Both the position numbers and the translations under genes were made by a program. The notes under the pieces were generated by a model. That model worked only from the letters and a program-made list of their open reading frames with translations. It was not told where the DNA came from and did no database searches. A DNA stretch of 64,000 nt from Aneurinibacillus aneurinilyticus ATCC 12856. GTDB lineage: Bacteria > Bacillota > Bacilli > Aneurinibacillales > Aneurinibacillaceae. Location of the stretch: contig NZ_KE952845.1 in the NCBI RefSeq assembly GCF_000466385.1, positions 23,094-87,093 of the forward strand, given 5' to 3'. Of the stretch, positions 45,365-56,428 are shown in pieces. Position 1 is the first letter of the stretch. Each line of letters opens with the position of its first letter.

Positions 45365-46915
45365 ATGAGTTCACATCCGACGGAGCGGGATGGCTCAGGG
45401 GATGAACGGATATCCACCCTGCTTCATAATATGAATGCGGTACAGGCGGTTGCAAGTTCCGTCGAAGGAACGATTGGCCCCAAAGGGCTTGACACGATGC
45501 TGGTAGACGAACAAGGTGGCGTTATTATTACGAATGACGGGGTCACTATCCTTGAAGAGATGGAAGTGAAACATCCGGCTGCCCGATTGATGATAGGCCT
45601 TGCCCGTTCACAGCAGCGTGAAGTGGGGGATGGGACGACGACAGCCACCTTGCTGGCTGCATCGCTTGTTGCCGAGGGTGTAGCGCAGGTGCAGCGAGGA
45701 GTTCCAATCGCCAGGGTGATTGCTGGCATCGAACTTGGAATCAAGGAAGCAGTAGACCGACTCAGGGATGCTGCGTTGCCGATCGAAGGGTTCGATGATG
45801 AGCGTCTGTTTCATATTGCATACATTGCGGGAAGGGAACAGGAAGATATTGCCCGTCTTGTTATTGAAGGAGCCGGACTTGTCGGACAGGAAAAGATGCT
45901 TGAGCAGGACTTTTCTTTCAGTGAATTGGTTACGGCACGTGAAGGCGCGGAGAATAAAGTGCTGAACGGTGTTATTATAAATCAGCATCCTTTATCTCGC
46001 GAGATGCCCACCCGTCTTGTAAATGTACGCCTTCTTGTGTTGAATGACGCGCTTGCACCCGAAGAAATGGATGATGAGGCGCTAGGTACAGAAATAGGAT
46101 TTCAGCGGTACTTGCATGTAAAAGAAGAGTACCGGCGCAACCTTGAGAAGCTTTTGGAATTGAACGTGAATACAGTGGTGCTTGACCGAAGCTGTGATAG
46201 TATAGCAGAAGAGTTCTGTCTTGACCATGGAATTCTAGTGCTTCATCGGGTGTTCCGTTCGGAAAGGGAACGGGTTGCCCGATACACCGGTGCACGTTCG
46301 CTTAAACGTACTGCTTTGGATAAAAGCATAGCAGAGCTTTCACGTGCGCTTGGATATGCAGAACAACTGGAGTTTGACGAATCACTTAATCATGTGCGGA
46401 TCATAGGCGGGCAAGGTATGCCTGAGGCGACGATGATTATTGGAGCTTCGACAAGCGAGGTGGTCGGTGAGCGGGAACGCATCGCCAAAGATGCGGCTTC
46501 GGCTGTCCAGGCTTCGCTTCGTGGCGGCTATCTTCCTGGTGGGGGTAGCGCTGAATTATTCCTGTCCAGGCACCTGGAAACATGGCGCCATTCGGTTAAA
46601 GGAATGGAAGGATTTGGTGTAGAATCGGTTGCCGCTTCGCTTCGCAGGCCTTTTGCCCAAATGGTGCGCAATGCCGGTTTTAATCCGCTTGAGAAAATTG
46701 AACAAGTAAAAGCGGCGCAGTCCGAAACGGGAATGTCTAGCATCGGTCTTGATTTTGACACCGGAGAATGCGCCGACATGCTGGTGGCTGGGGTGGTGGA
46801 CCCTGCACCGGTCAAATTGCATGCCCTGCAGACGGCTGGTGAAGTAAGCCGCGCCATTTTGCGCATACATACGGTCATCCGCAAGAAGTCTCCAGCTATA
46901 CTATTAGATGAATAG
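45365..46915 (+). CDS. Archaeal-type (group III, thermosome-like) chaperonin
   Basis: A 516-residue chaperonin of the TCP-1/thermosome type, not GroEL. ATG 45365 follows AAAAGGGG at good spacing. ATP-site motifs: '[14 protein letters not shown]' (35-48), '[19 protein letters not shown]' (55-73), 'GDGTTTA' (88-94), catalytic D376 in 'ERIAKDAAS', 'PGGGSAE' (391-397) and 'VVDPAPVK' (477-484). The apical region with a charged helical segment (about 227-262) matches the built-in lid of thermosomes, so no GroES would be needed. It lies between hrcA and grpE behind a CIRCE site, the dnaK-operon position I recall for group III chaperonins of some bacteria such as Carboxydothermus. Confidence 0.93.
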   Translation: MSSHPTERDGSGDERISTLLHNMNAVQAVASSVEGTIGPKGLDTMLVDEQGGVIITNDGVTILEEMEVKHPAARLMIGLARSQQREVGDGTTTATLLAASLVAEGVAQVQRGVPIARVIAGIELGIKEAVDRLRDAALPIEGFDDERLFHIAYIAGREQEDIARLVIEGAGLVGQEKMLEQDFSFSELVTAREGAENKVLNGVIINQHPLSREMPTRLVNVRLLVLNDALAPEEMDDEALGTEIGFQRYLHVKEEYRRNLEKLLELNVNTVVLDRSCDSIAEEFCLDHGILVLHRVFRSERERVARYTGARSLKRTALDKSIAELSRALGYAEQLEFDESLNHVRIIGGQGMPEATMIIGASTSEVVGERERIAKDAASAVQASLRGGYLPGGGSAELFLSRHLETWRHSVKGMEGFGVESVAASLRRPFAQMVRNAGFNPLEKIEQVKAAQSETGMSSIGLDFDTGECADMLVAGVVDPAPVKLHALQTAGEVSRAILRIHTVIRKKSPAILLDE

Positions 46916-46926
46916 GGGGAAGTACT

Positions 46927-47538
46927 GTGTCAGAAGAGAACAAAAAAACTGCCGAAACATCGGAAGAAATAAAGCAACAAGAGGCTGCGGCAGAGGCAGT
47001 TGAATCTGTACATTCTGAGAAAAGCGAGCAGTCAGAGGCCGCAGCGGAGGCCAATGAGTCTTCCGGTGTAACTCGCGAGGAAGAATTGCTTGCCCAAATT
47101 GAGCAACTTAAGGCTGAGAAGGAAGAGCTGAACAATCAATATCTGCGGGCGCATGCTGACCTGCAGAACTTCCGTACCCGCGTCAATAAGGAAAAGGAGC
47201 AGATGCTCAAATATTCTTCACAGCGTGCTGTTGAGGCGCTTCTGCCGGTAATTGATAATTTTGAGAGGGCTATTGCTGCAAGTCAGGATGCCCAGGATAC
47301 AAGCGCCCTAAAAGAAGGTATCGAGATGGTGTTCCGTCAATTGCAGCAGGTGCTTGAACAAGAAGGGGTTACCGTGGTGCCTGGCGTTGGAGAACCGTTC
47401 GATCCGAACATGCATCAGGCAGTGATGCAGGAAGAGAGCAGCGAGTATGAATCCGGTATGATTATCGAAGAATTCCAGAAGGGGTATAAGCTCAAAGATC
47501 GTGTCATTCGACCGTCTATGGTAAAAGTAAGCTCCTAA
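46927..47538 (+). CDS. grpE: Nucleotide exchange factor GrpE
   Basis: A 203-residue exchange factor for DnaK. A long acidic, low-complexity N-terminal part (about 1-50, Glu/Ala/Ser-rich) precedes the coiled coil and the GrpE domain, with 'LRAHADLQNFRTRVNKEKEQ', 'LLPVIDNFERAI', 'GVGEPFDPNMHQAVMQEES' and 'GYKLKDRVIRPSMVKVS'. It starts at GTG behind AGGGGGAAG, 11 bp after the chaperonin gene. Confidence 0.96.
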   Translation: MSEENKKTAETSEEIKQQEAAAEAVESVHSEKSEQSEAAAEANESSGVTREEELLAQIEQLKAEKEELNNQYLRAHADLQNFRTRVNKEKEQMLKYSSQRAVEALLPVIDNFERAIAASQDAQDTSALKEGIEMVFRQLQQVLEQEGVTVVPGVGEPFDPNMHQAVMQEESSEYESGMIIEEFQKGYKLKDRVIRPSMVKVSS

Positions 47539-49425
<1,887 letters not shown>

Positions 49426-49441
49426 TGCGTAACGTTTGATG

Positions 49442-49487
49442 AAAAAAAAGTCAAAGTCAGGGGCAAACTTGGCTTTGACTTTTTTTC
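49442..49487 (+). terminator. Terminator/attenuator between dnaK and dnaJ
   Basis: AAAAAAAGTCAAAG pairs with CTTTGACTTTTTTT over 14 bp. It would reduce read-through from the CIRCE promoter into dnaJ. Confidence 0.8.
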
Positions 49488-49504
49488 GCAATTTGATATA
49501 TGAT
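49475..49504 (+). promoter_or_regulatory. Candidate dnaJ promoter overlapping the terminator arm
   Basis: TTGACT (49475-49480), 18 bp, TATGAT (49499-49504). The -35 is part of the right arm of the dnaK terminator. It would give dnaJ and the downstream genes expression independent of CIRCE. Confidence 0.5.
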
Positions 49505-49540
49505 GAACCTTATGAGTGAAACAGTGCGGGAGTGAAGAGT

Positions 49541-50659
49541 ATGAGCAAACGCGATTATTACGAGGTGTTGGGCGTAGGCAAATCCGCCTCGGAAGATGAA
49601 ATAAAGAAAGCATACCGTAAGCTGGCGCGCAAGTATCATCCGGATGTCAACAAAGAGCCGGATGCGGAGCAGAAGTTCAAGGAAGTCAAAGAGGCATACG
49701 ATGTTCTTAGCGATTCACAAAAACGGGAATCGTATGATCGTTTTGGTCATGCTGGAGCCCAGCAGGGCGGATTTGGCGGCGGTGGCGATTTCGGTGGCTT
49801 TGGTGATATTTTTGATATGTTTTTTGGCGGTGGCGGCGGACGACGCAATCCGAACGCCCCACGCCAGGGGGATGATCTGCAGTATACGATGCAGATTGAC
49901 TTCAAAGAAGCGGTCTTCGGTAAAGAAATGGATATTGAAATTCCGAAGGAAGCAACCTGTTCTAAATGTGATGGATCGGGTGCTGAACCAGGTAGCAAGG
50001 TGGAAACATGCCATACATGCGATGGTTCTGGACAGCAGGAGGTTGTGCAGAATACACCGTTTGGCCGTGTCGTAAACAGACGTGTCTGCCCGACATGTAA
50101 AGGAAGCGGCCAGTTTGTATCTGTAAAATGCAGCAAGTGTCACGGCAGCGGAAAGGAAAAGGTTCGCCGCAAAATTCATATTAAGATCCCTGCAGGGGTA
50201 GATGACGGGGCAAGAATGCGTATCGCCGGCGAAGGCGAGCTAGGAGTGAATGGCGGACCACCGGGCGATTTGTACATTGTGTTCCGTGTAAAAAACCATG
50301 AATTCTTTGAACGTGATGGTAATGATGTTTTCTGCAAGGTACCGATTACGTTCGCTCAGGCTGCACTTGGCGATGAGATCGAGGTGCCGACGCTTGACGG
50401 CAAGGTAAAATTAAAGATACCTGCGGGCACGCAGACAGGAACGAAATTTCGCCTGCGCGGACATGGGGTTCCATACCTCAATCGCTCCGGTAAGGGTGAT
50501 CAACATGTAAACGTAGTAGTAGTAACACCGACCAAGCTGGACGATAGACAGAAAGAATTGCTCCGTGAGTTTGCTGAAATTAGCGGTCAAGAAGTGCATG
50601 GCGGACATGAGCCTTCTTTCTTCGATAAAATGAAAAAAGTACTGCGCGGAGAAATGTAA
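49541..50659 (+). CDS. dnaJ: Chaperone DnaJ (Hsp40)
   Basis: A 372-residue type I J-protein. The ATG at 49541 gives the usual '[12 protein letters not shown]'. The J domain carries the HPD motif in '[10 protein letters not shown]'; then come a Gly/Phe-rich stretch (about 75-95) and four CxxCxGxG zinc repeats ('CSKCDGSG', 'CHTCDGSG', 'CPTCKGSG', 'CSKCHGSG', about 147-205). The C-terminal substrate domains have 'GRVVNRR' and '[11 protein letters not shown]'. It stimulates the DnaK ATPase. Confidence 0.98.
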   Translation: MSKRDYYEVLGVGKSASEDEIKKAYRKLARKYHPDVNKEPDAEQKFKEVKEAYDVLSDSQKRESYDRFGHAGAQQGGFGGGGDFGGFGDIFDMFFGGGGGRRNPNAPRQGDDLQYTMQIDFKEAVFGKEMDIEIPKEATCSKCDGSGAEPGSKVETCHTCDGSGQQEVVQNTPFGRVVNRRVCPTCKGSGQFVSVKCSKCHGSGKEKVRRKIHIKIPAGVDDGARMRIAGEGELGVNGGPPGDLYIVFRVKNHEFFERDGNDVFCKVPITFAQAALGDEIEVPTLDGKVKLKIPAGTQTGTKFRLRGHGVPYLNRSGKGDQHVNVVVVTPTKLDDRQKELLREFAEISGQEVHGGHEPSFFDKMKKVLRGEM

Positions 50660-50700
50660 GCAGGCAAGCTTGATAGCAAACGAGAGGATGGGACAATCGG

Positions 50701-51735
50701 ATGAATTGGTCTGAAATTAGCGTTCACACAACGCAGGAGGCAATCGAAGCGGTTTCGAATATTTTGCAGGAAGCGGGTGCCTCTGGTGTTGTTATTGAAG
50801 ACCCGGAAGTACTGAAACGTGAGTGGCAGGATACATTTGGAGAAATCTATCAGCTATCGGCAAAAGATTATCCATCCGAAGGCGTCATCGTAAAAGCCTA
50901 TCTTCTCGCGAGCGATCAGATAGAACAAACCGTACAACAAATCGAACAGGCGATTCAGGGTCTTTCTGCATATGGCATCGAGGTCGGTTCCGGAGCGGTG
51001 TCGCTTGCGGAAGTGCAGGAGGAGGATTGGGCAACCGCCTGGAAGAAATACTATAAACCGGTAGAAGTATCCGAACGAATCACGATTACTCCTACATGGG
51101 AGAACTATGTGCCGGAGAAGGAGAATGAGCTTATTATTGAACTCGATCCAGGCATGGCATTCGGTACAGGAACGCACCCGACAACGGTGATGTGTATTCG
51201 GGCATTGGATGAAGCGATTTCGGGTGACGAAACGGTTATAGACGTCGGTTGCGGTACGGGTGTGCTCAGCATCGCAGCCGCGAAGCTGGGGGCTTCCTCT
51301 GTTCGGGCACTTGATCTCGATGAGGTCGCTGTTCAATCCGCAAGAACAAATGTTGAATTGAATGGTACCAAGAATACAGTAACTGTGGCACAGAATAATC
51401 TGCTCGATGGTATCGACGGTCCAGTCGATATCATCGTCGCTAATATTCTGGCTGAAGTTATCGCTTTATTTGTCGAAGATGCAGCCAGGACATTGAAGCC
51501 CGGTGGTTTGTTCATTACATCAGGTATTATTACTCAAAAAGAGGCCGACGTAAGAGCCGCGATGGAGAAGGCTGGTTTCCGTATTACGGATGCACATTAC
51601 ATGCACGATATGTATGAGAAAGAGGACGGCTCCCGTTATGCTGATACTGACAGGGTAGCACCACCTAGTATTCGTGACAGGGGTGACATCAAATCCGGCT
51701 GGGTATGCCTGATAGCACAAAGAAAAGCAGAATGA
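50701..51735 (+). CDS. prmA: Ribosomal protein L11 methyltransferase, with an extra C-terminal loop
   Basis: A 344-residue SAM-dependent enzyme that trimethylates L11. Signatures are '[20 protein letters not shown]', '[20 protein letters not shown]', '[15 protein letters not shown]' and '[10 protein letters not shown]' (the NILA motif). It is about 30 residues longer than the usual 311-315. The excess lies near the C-terminus, residues about 302-332 (hydrophilic, '[16 protein letters not shown]' and following), just before the last strand 'GWVCLIAQ'. The frame is open and the core intact. Confidence 0.94.
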   Translation: MNWSEISVHTTQEAIEAVSNILQEAGASGVVIEDPEVLKREWQDTFGEIYQLSAKDYPSEGVIVKAYLLASDQIEQTVQQIEQAIQGLSAYGIEVGSGAVSLAEVQEEDWATAWKKYYKPVEVSERITITPTWENYVPEKENELIIELDPGMAFGTGTHPTTVMCIRALDEAISGDETVIDVGCGTGVLSIAAAKLGASSVRALDLDEVAVQSARTNVELNGTKNTVTVAQNNLLDGIDGPVDIIVANILAEVIALFVEDAARTLKPGGLFITSGIITQKEADVRAAMEKAGFRITDAHYMHDMYEKEDGSRYADTDRVAPPSIRDRGDIKSGWVCLIAQRKAE

Positions 51736-51745
51736 GGGATGTAGC

Positions 51746-52483
51746 ATGCAGCGATACTTTGTAGATCCTTCGCAAATGAAGGAGCAGTATGTGGTGATTA
51801 CGGGTGACGATGTGAACCACATTGCGCGCGTTATGCGTTCACGTGCTGGTGATGAAATCATCTGCTGCAATGGGCAGGGGCGTGATGTGCGTGGAGCAAT
51901 CGAAGAAATTGGCGCTGATGCAGTGCGGGTGCGCATCCTTGAAGAAGACCTTCCAAGCCGCGAGCTTCCGGTGCAAGTTACCATTGCACAGGGATTGCCC
52001 AAAGGTGATAAAATGGAGTTGGTCATTCAGAAAGGCACTGAGCTCGGTGCTTTTTCTTTTTGCGCGTTCACATCATTGCGTACGGTAGTTAAGCTGGATG
52101 ATAAAAAAGAGAAAAAGCGCAGAGAGCGGTGGCAGAAAATCGCCAAGGAAGCGGCTGAACAGTCACACAGGAGCAAGGTACCGAATATCGCCAATATGCT
52201 AACCTGGCGCGAGTTACTTGCATCGGTGACACAATTCCATTATGCTTTATTTGCATATGAGAAAGAAGAGACATCTACGTTGCGTCGTGCCCTTTCCGAA
52301 GTTCCAGCCGGCTCGCGAATTCTGCTTGTCATCGGTCCAGAAGGCGGTTTCGACGAAAAAGAAGTCGTAGAGGCGGAGGCAGCCGGATTCATCAGCGTTT
52401 CGCTGGGAAGGCGCATTTTGCGTGCGGAAACAGCCCCGCTCTATGCGCTGTCCTGTGTTTCATATGAGTTCGAACAAGCATGA
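51746..52483 (+). CDS. rsmE: 16S rRNA m3U1498 methyltransferase
   Basis: A 245-residue SPOUT-class methyltransferase (YqeU). An N-terminal PUA-like domain with 'MQRYFVDPSQMKEQYVVITG' and 'HIARVMRSRAGDEI' precedes the knotted domain with 'QGLPKGDKMELVIQKGTELG', 'EAAEQSHRSKVP', 'VIGPEGGFDEKEV' and 'SLGRRILRAETAPLYAL'. It follows prmA by 10 bp, the usual pairing. Confidence 0.96.
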   Translation: MQRYFVDPSQMKEQYVVITGDDVNHIARVMRSRAGDEIICCNGQGRDVRGAIEEIGADAVRVRILEEDLPSRELPVQVTIAQGLPKGDKMELVIQKGTELGAFSFCAFTSLRTVVKLDDKKEKKRRERWQKIAKEAAEQSHRSKVPNIANMLTWRELLASVTQFHYALFAYEKEETSTLRRALSEVPAGSRILLVIGPEGGFDEKEVVEAEAAGFISVSLGRRILRAETAPLYALSCVSYEFEQA

Positions 52484-52529
52484 TAGAATAAAGTCAGAAG
52501 GAATTTTATAGTAAGGAGTTGGATGATAT

Positions 52530-53870
52530 ATGCCAACTGTAGCATTTCATACGCTCGGCTGCAAAGTGAATCACTATGAAACCGAAGCGCTCTGGCAACT
52601 ATTCAAGCAAGCCGGATATGAAAAAATAGACTTTGAGCAAAGCGCGGATGTATATGTCATAAATACTTGTACGGTAACGAATACAGGCGATAAGAAAAGC
52701 CGTCAGGTTATTCGTCGCGCAATCCGGCGCAATCCGGAAGCGGTCGTAGCAGTAACCGGTTGTTATGCACAGACAACACCGCATGAGATTATGGCAATTC
52801 CAGGCGTTGATATCGTGGTGGGTACGTCTGGTCGCGACAACCTGATTGATTACGTAAATCGGTACCTGCGTGAACGTGAACCGATTAATGCAGTATCTAA
52901 TATTATGAAAGCACGCGAATACGAAGAACTGGATGTACCTGAATTTACCGATCGTACACGTGCATCGCTGAAAATCCAGGAAGGTTGCAACAATTTCTGT
53001 ACGTTCTGCATTATTCCCTGGGCACGCGGATTGATGCGTAGCCGTAAACCGGAAAGCGTCATTGAACAGGCAAACAAGCTAGTGGCGGCCGGCTATAAGG
53101 AAATTGTTCTGACGGGTATTCATACTGGAGGATATGGTGAAGACCTGGAAGACTATAACCTGGCACGTCTGTTGCGCGAACTCGATACGAAGGTTCCTGG
53201 ACTGAAACGTATTCGTATCAGTTCGATTGAGGCGAGTCAGATTACGGACGAAGTTATCGAAGTGCTGAATTCTTCCGATAAGATGTGCCGTCATCTGCAT
53301 GTTCCTCTGCAGGCAGGCGATGATAACGTATTGAAGCGCATGCGTCGCAAATATACGACGGACGAGTTCCGTCGTAAAATTGAGCAGCTGCATCAAGCAT
53401 TGCCTGATGTAGCGATTACAACAGATATTATTGTAGGATTCCCTGGTGAAACAGAGGAAATGTATGAAAATGGGTATCGTTTCATTGAAGAGATGAAGTT
53501 TGCAGAGCTGCATGTTTTCCCGTATTCTAAACGGAGCGGGACACCTGCGGCTCGTATGGAAGATCAGGTGGATGAAGAAGTAAAGAACCGCCGCGTGCAT
53601 GAATTGATTGCGTTATCTGATAAGCTGGCGCTTGAGTATTCCGGCAAGTTCGTTGGTGATGTACTTGAAGTTATTCCGGAAGAGCCATATAAGGAAGCGC
53701 CGGATAGCGGCTTGTATGTAGGTCATTCAGATAATTATTTGAAGCTTGTGTTTGAAGCAAATGAATCGCTGGTCGGTAAAATATGTAAGGTCCGTCTTGA
53801 TGAACCTGGCTCTGAATACTGTAAGGGCACGTTTGCACGCGTGCTTAGTGAAGAGACGCTCAAGGCGTGA
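52530..53870 (+). CDS. mtaB: tRNA (N6-threonylcarbamoyladenosine-37-C2) methylthiotransferase MtaB
   Basis: A 446-residue radical-SAM methylthiotransferase (YqeV) making ms2t6A in tRNA. An N-terminal UPF0004 domain carries cluster cysteines ('TLGCKVNHYETEAL', 'VINTCTVTNTGDKKSRQVIR', 'AVTGCYAQ'). The radical-SAM motif is CxxxCxxC in 'EGCNNFCTFCIIPWARG', and a C-terminal TRAM domain is present. 'SRKPESVIEQ' and 'TGIHTGGYGEDL' fit MtaB rather than MiaB or RimO. Confidence 0.96.
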   Translation: MPTVAFHTLGCKVNHYETEALWQLFKQAGYEKIDFEQSADVYVINTCTVTNTGDKKSRQVIRRAIRRNPEAVVAVTGCYAQTTPHEIMAIPGVDIVVGTSGRDNLIDYVNRYLREREPINAVSNIMKAREYEELDVPEFTDRTRASLKIQEGCNNFCTFCIIPWARGLMRSRKPESVIEQANKLVAAGYKEIVLTGIHTGGYGEDLEDYNLARLLRELDTKVPGLKRIRISSIEASQITDEVIEVLNSSDKMCRHLHVPLQAGDDNVLKRMRRKYTTDEFRRKIEQLHQALPDVAITTDIIVGFPGETEEMYENGYRFIEEMKFAELHVFPYSKRSGTPAARMEDQVDEEVKNRRVHELIALSDKLALEYSGKFVGDVLEVIPEEPYKEAPDSGLYVGHSDNYLKLVFEANESLVGKICKVRLDEPGSEYCKGTFARVLSEETLKA

Positions 53871-53889
53871 TAATATGTAAACAGCTATG

Positions 53890-53928
53890 AAAGCGAAACT
53901 GTTTTTCCCCAGTTTCGCTTTTTTTTTG
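53890..53928 (+). terminator. Terminator after mtaB
   Basis: AAAGCGAAACT pairs with AGTTTCGCTTT followed by a long T run; ends the heat-shock/RNA-modification block. Confidence 0.9.
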
Positions 53929-53992
53929 CTACCATTGTTTTGTATAATTTTAAACAAGCCATTTTTATTGGTAGTATATTGAGGAGTCGCTT

Positions 53993-55612
53993 ATGCTTCA
54001 TTTGGATAATTGGCCGATTCGCCGTAAAATTACTTTGCTTGCATTCGGCATCGTTTTGTTCACCCTGCTGATGGGCACGATGATTCTAATAGGCAAAATC
54101 GCTAGCGTAAAGGTCGAAGAGGTGAGTCAGCGCTCATTATTGACAGCAAAAGTTACTGCACAAATGCCCGAGGTCAAGCTGGCGGTGGAGATGCCGGAGG
54201 GTGCAAAACGTATGCAACTGCTCGTAGAGCAGGTTCGGGACATTTATGGGGTCGATTATATTGTTGTAGTAGATATGGACGGCAAACGGATGTCTCATCC
54301 GCTCCAGAACAGAATCGGGACACTGTTTGATACGACAGAAGCGATGCCAGCTTTTGCTGAACATATCTACATCGAGCGTGTGAAAGGGGACCTCGGTGAA
54401 GGTGTGCGGGCCTATGCACCAATTATGAATGCTGAACACCAACAGGTTGGAGTGGTGATGGTTGGTAACACTGTGCCGAAATTATCGGCCATTATAGCAG
54501 ATATGGGCAAGGAAATGGGGATTATTCTCTCACTAACATTAACATTTGGAATTGTATGTGCCTATCTTTTGGCCAGTCATATTAAACAACAAACATTTCA
54601 TTTGGAACCTCAGGAATTGGCCCGGACGCTAGACGAGCGAACTGCGGTATTCCATGCTATTCATGAAGGAGTTATTGCAATTGATGAGCATGAGCGCATT
54701 ACTGTCATTAATGAAGCAGCGCGTCGTATGCTGAAGGTGGAGGGGAAGGCGATCGGGGAGAACATTCGTGAAGTCATCCCGGATACGCGCCTTCCGGAAA
54801 TTATCGAGCTTGGTCGTCCATTGTATAATAAACAGTTCTACATTGGCGACACGCTTCTTCTAAGCAATCGGATGCCGATCAAAGTAAAAGGGAAAACGTC
54901 TGGAGCACTGGCGATTTTTCAAGATAAGACGGAAGTGACACAGCTAGCCGAAGAACTTACAGGGGTGAAGGCGTTTGTGGACGCCCTTCGTGCGAAAAAC
55001 CACGAGCATAGCAACAAGCTGCATACAATTGCCGGGTTGATTCAATTAGGCAAAGAGCAAGAAGCGTTACGTTATATTTTTCAGTTGGATGAGGAACAGG
55101 AGAATGTAGCCCATTATATTGGCGGCCGCATTCAGGATGTTAATTTGTCTGGCTTGCTTATTGGCAAGATTAGCCGGGCCAAGGAGCTCGATATTTTATT
55201 GCAGATTGATTCGTACAGTGAATTCCAGCTGTATCCTGAGGGGATGACATATCACGACCTTGTCATCATTATCGGAAATCTAATTGAAAATGCCTTCGAC
55301 GGGCTTGTTGAAGTAAATGATCGGGACAAGCGGGTTGATGTATCAATTGTGCAAGATGATAGTTATCTCATTGTCGAGGTTGAAGATAATGGAGTTGGCA
55401 TTCCTGAAGAGATACAACGACAGATTTTTACAAAAGGCTTTTCCACCAAACAGAAAGGAGAGCGAGGTATCGGTCTGTATCTTGTCTCTTCAATTATTGA
55501 GCGAAGCGGAGGGGAGATTGAGGTGGAAAGTACGTTAGGATACGGTACGTGGGTACGTGTAAAGGTGCCGATGGAACGTAAGGAGGATGATAAGCGTGAG
55601 CAAAATGATTAA
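53993..55612 (+). CDS. dctS: C4-dicarboxylate sensor kinase DctS (CitA/DcuS family)
   Basis: A 539-residue kinase. Two membrane segments (about 12-35 and 175-195) flank a single-Cache/PAS-like extracellular sensor ('YGVDYIVVVDMDGKRMSHPL', 'GDLGEGVRAYAPI'). A cytoplasmic PAS domain (about 215-310) follows, then an SPOB-like dimerisation region with H337 in 'NHEHSNKLHTIAGLI', and the ATPase with 'NLIENAFDGL', 'VEDNGVGIP' and 'GERGIGLYLV'. With dctR, dctP and dctB it corresponds to the B. subtilis dctBSRP (ydbE-H) set that responds to fumarate and succinate. Confidence 0.93.
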   Translation: MLHLDNWPIRRKITLLAFGIVLFTLLMGTMILIGKIASVKVEEVSQRSLLTAKVTAQMPEVKLAVEMPEGAKRMQLLVEQVRDIYGVDYIVVVDMDGKRMSHPLQNRIGTLFDTTEAMPAFAEHIYIERVKGDLGEGVRAYAPIMNAEHQQVGVVMVGNTVPKLSAIIADMGKEMGIILSLTLTFGIVCAYLLASHIKQQTFHLEPQELARTLDERTAVFHAIHEGVIAIDEHERITVINEAARRMLKVEGKAIGENIREVIPDTRLPEIIELGRPLYNKQFYIGDTLLLSNRMPIKVKGKTSGALAIFQDKTEVTQLAEELTGVKAFVDALRAKNHEHSNKLHTIAGLIQLGKEQEALRYIFQLDEEQENVAHYIGGRIQDVNLSGLLIGKISRAKELDILLQIDSYSEFQLYPEGMTYHDLVIIIGNLIENAFDGLVEVNDRDKRVDVSIVQDDSYLIVEVEDNGVGIPEEIQRQIFTKGFSTKQKGERGIGLYLVSSIIERSGGEIEVESTLGYGTWVRVKVPMERKEDDKREQND

Positions 55613-56321
55613 TGTTTTACTTGTAGAAGATGATCCGATGGTTCAGGAGATTAATTCTTCTTTTATTGAGCGGGTTGAAGGGTTCAATGTTATAGGCTGT
55701 GCACGTAACGGGGAGGAGGCCATCGAAAATGTAAAGCAACTTGCCCCTCATCTTGTTATCCTTGATTTATATATGCCTGGTAAAGGCGGGCTAGAAGCGC
55801 TTCGTACTATTCGGCAGCAAGAACTGGATGTGGACGTAATTGCGGTGACGGCGGCCAATGATAGGGAAACGGTTTTGCGTGTAATGAGATTAGGGGCCGT
55901 AGATTACATTTTCAAGCCGTTTCAATTTCATCGAATTCAGGCGGCATTGTTGCGCTATAAAGAACATTTTCGTCGCAACCAGTCAGCAGTGTTCTCGCAA
56001 TCAATGTTTGATACCGCACGCGAGTTTACGATGTTTGGCAATAAACAAACGAACAAAAAGGAAGATACGGAAACCGAATATCCGAAAGGGATTCAGGCAT
56101 TTACGCTCCAGCAGGTGTCCGATTGTCTAAAAGGAGGGGCTGGAGAGATGTCTGCTGAAGAAATCGGCCAGCTTATCGGCATGTCCCGTGTTACCGTACG
56201 GCGGTATCTTGAGTATCTTGAATCGGTTGACAAAGTCAAAGCGTATATGGTGTACGGTACGGTGGGTCGCCCGATGAAAATGTACACATGGCTTGATGAA
56301 CAAAAAGAACAAAATGTGTAA
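55596..56321 (+). CDS. dctR: Response regulator DctR (CitB/DcuR family)
   Basis: A 241-residue regulator starting at GTG 55596, 9 bp behind AAGGAGG and overlapping dctS by 17 bp. The receiver has D12/D13, phosphoacceptor D57 in 'VILDLYMPG' and lysine in 'YIFKPFQFHR'. A C-terminal winged helix has 'AEEIGQLIGMSRVTVRRYLEY', typical of CitB-type regulators. It should activate dctP, whose upstream region holds a 21-bp direct repeat beginning in the last codons of this gene. Confidence 0.93.
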   Translation: MSKMINVLLVEDDPMVQEINSSFIERVEGFNVIGCARNGEEAIENVKQLAPHLVILDLYMPGKGGLEALRTIRQQELDVDVIAVTAANDRETVLRVMRLGAVDYIFKPFQFHRIQAALLRYKEHFRRNQSAVFSQSMFDTAREFTMFGNKQTNKKEDTETEYPKGIQAFTLQQVSDCLKGGAGEMSAEEIGQLIGMSRVTVRRYLEYLESVDKVKAYMVYGTVGRPMKMYTWLDEQKEQNV

Positions 56322-56342
56322 CAAAAAGAACAAAACGTTTTA
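56301..56342 (+). promoter_or_regulatory. Candidate DctR operator: 21-bp tandem direct repeat
   Basis: CAAAAAGAACAAAATGTGTA (56301 on) and CAAAAAGAACAAAACGTTTT (56322 on) begin exactly 21 bp apart and share 18 of 21 bases. Two-turn spacing of A-rich direct repeats fits tandem binding by a CitB-type regulator. The first repeat is also coding, and the dctR stop lies at the junction. Confidence 0.55.
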
Positions 56343-56368
56343 AAAATACGAAAACTTTTTTACTCCTG

Positions 56369-56383
56369 ATGCAAACGTTATCA
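56369..56383 (+). promoter_or_regulatory. Catabolite-responsive element (cre) before dctP
   Basis: ATGCAAACGTTATCA satisfies every fixed position of the consensus WTGNAANCGNWNNCA. It is 46 bp before the dctP start, placed to let CcpA repress the transporter when glucose is present. Confidence 0.7.
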
Positions 56384-56428
56384 TAAATCTATCAGAAAAA
56401 GAGAACGATTTGCAAAGGGGAGTGTCCT

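Noticed and set aside
45365..46915. GroEL annotation for the chaperonin
   Set aside because: Motifs [22 protein letters not shown] and VVDPAPVK are thermosome-type; GroEL signatures are missing and no groES lies nearby.
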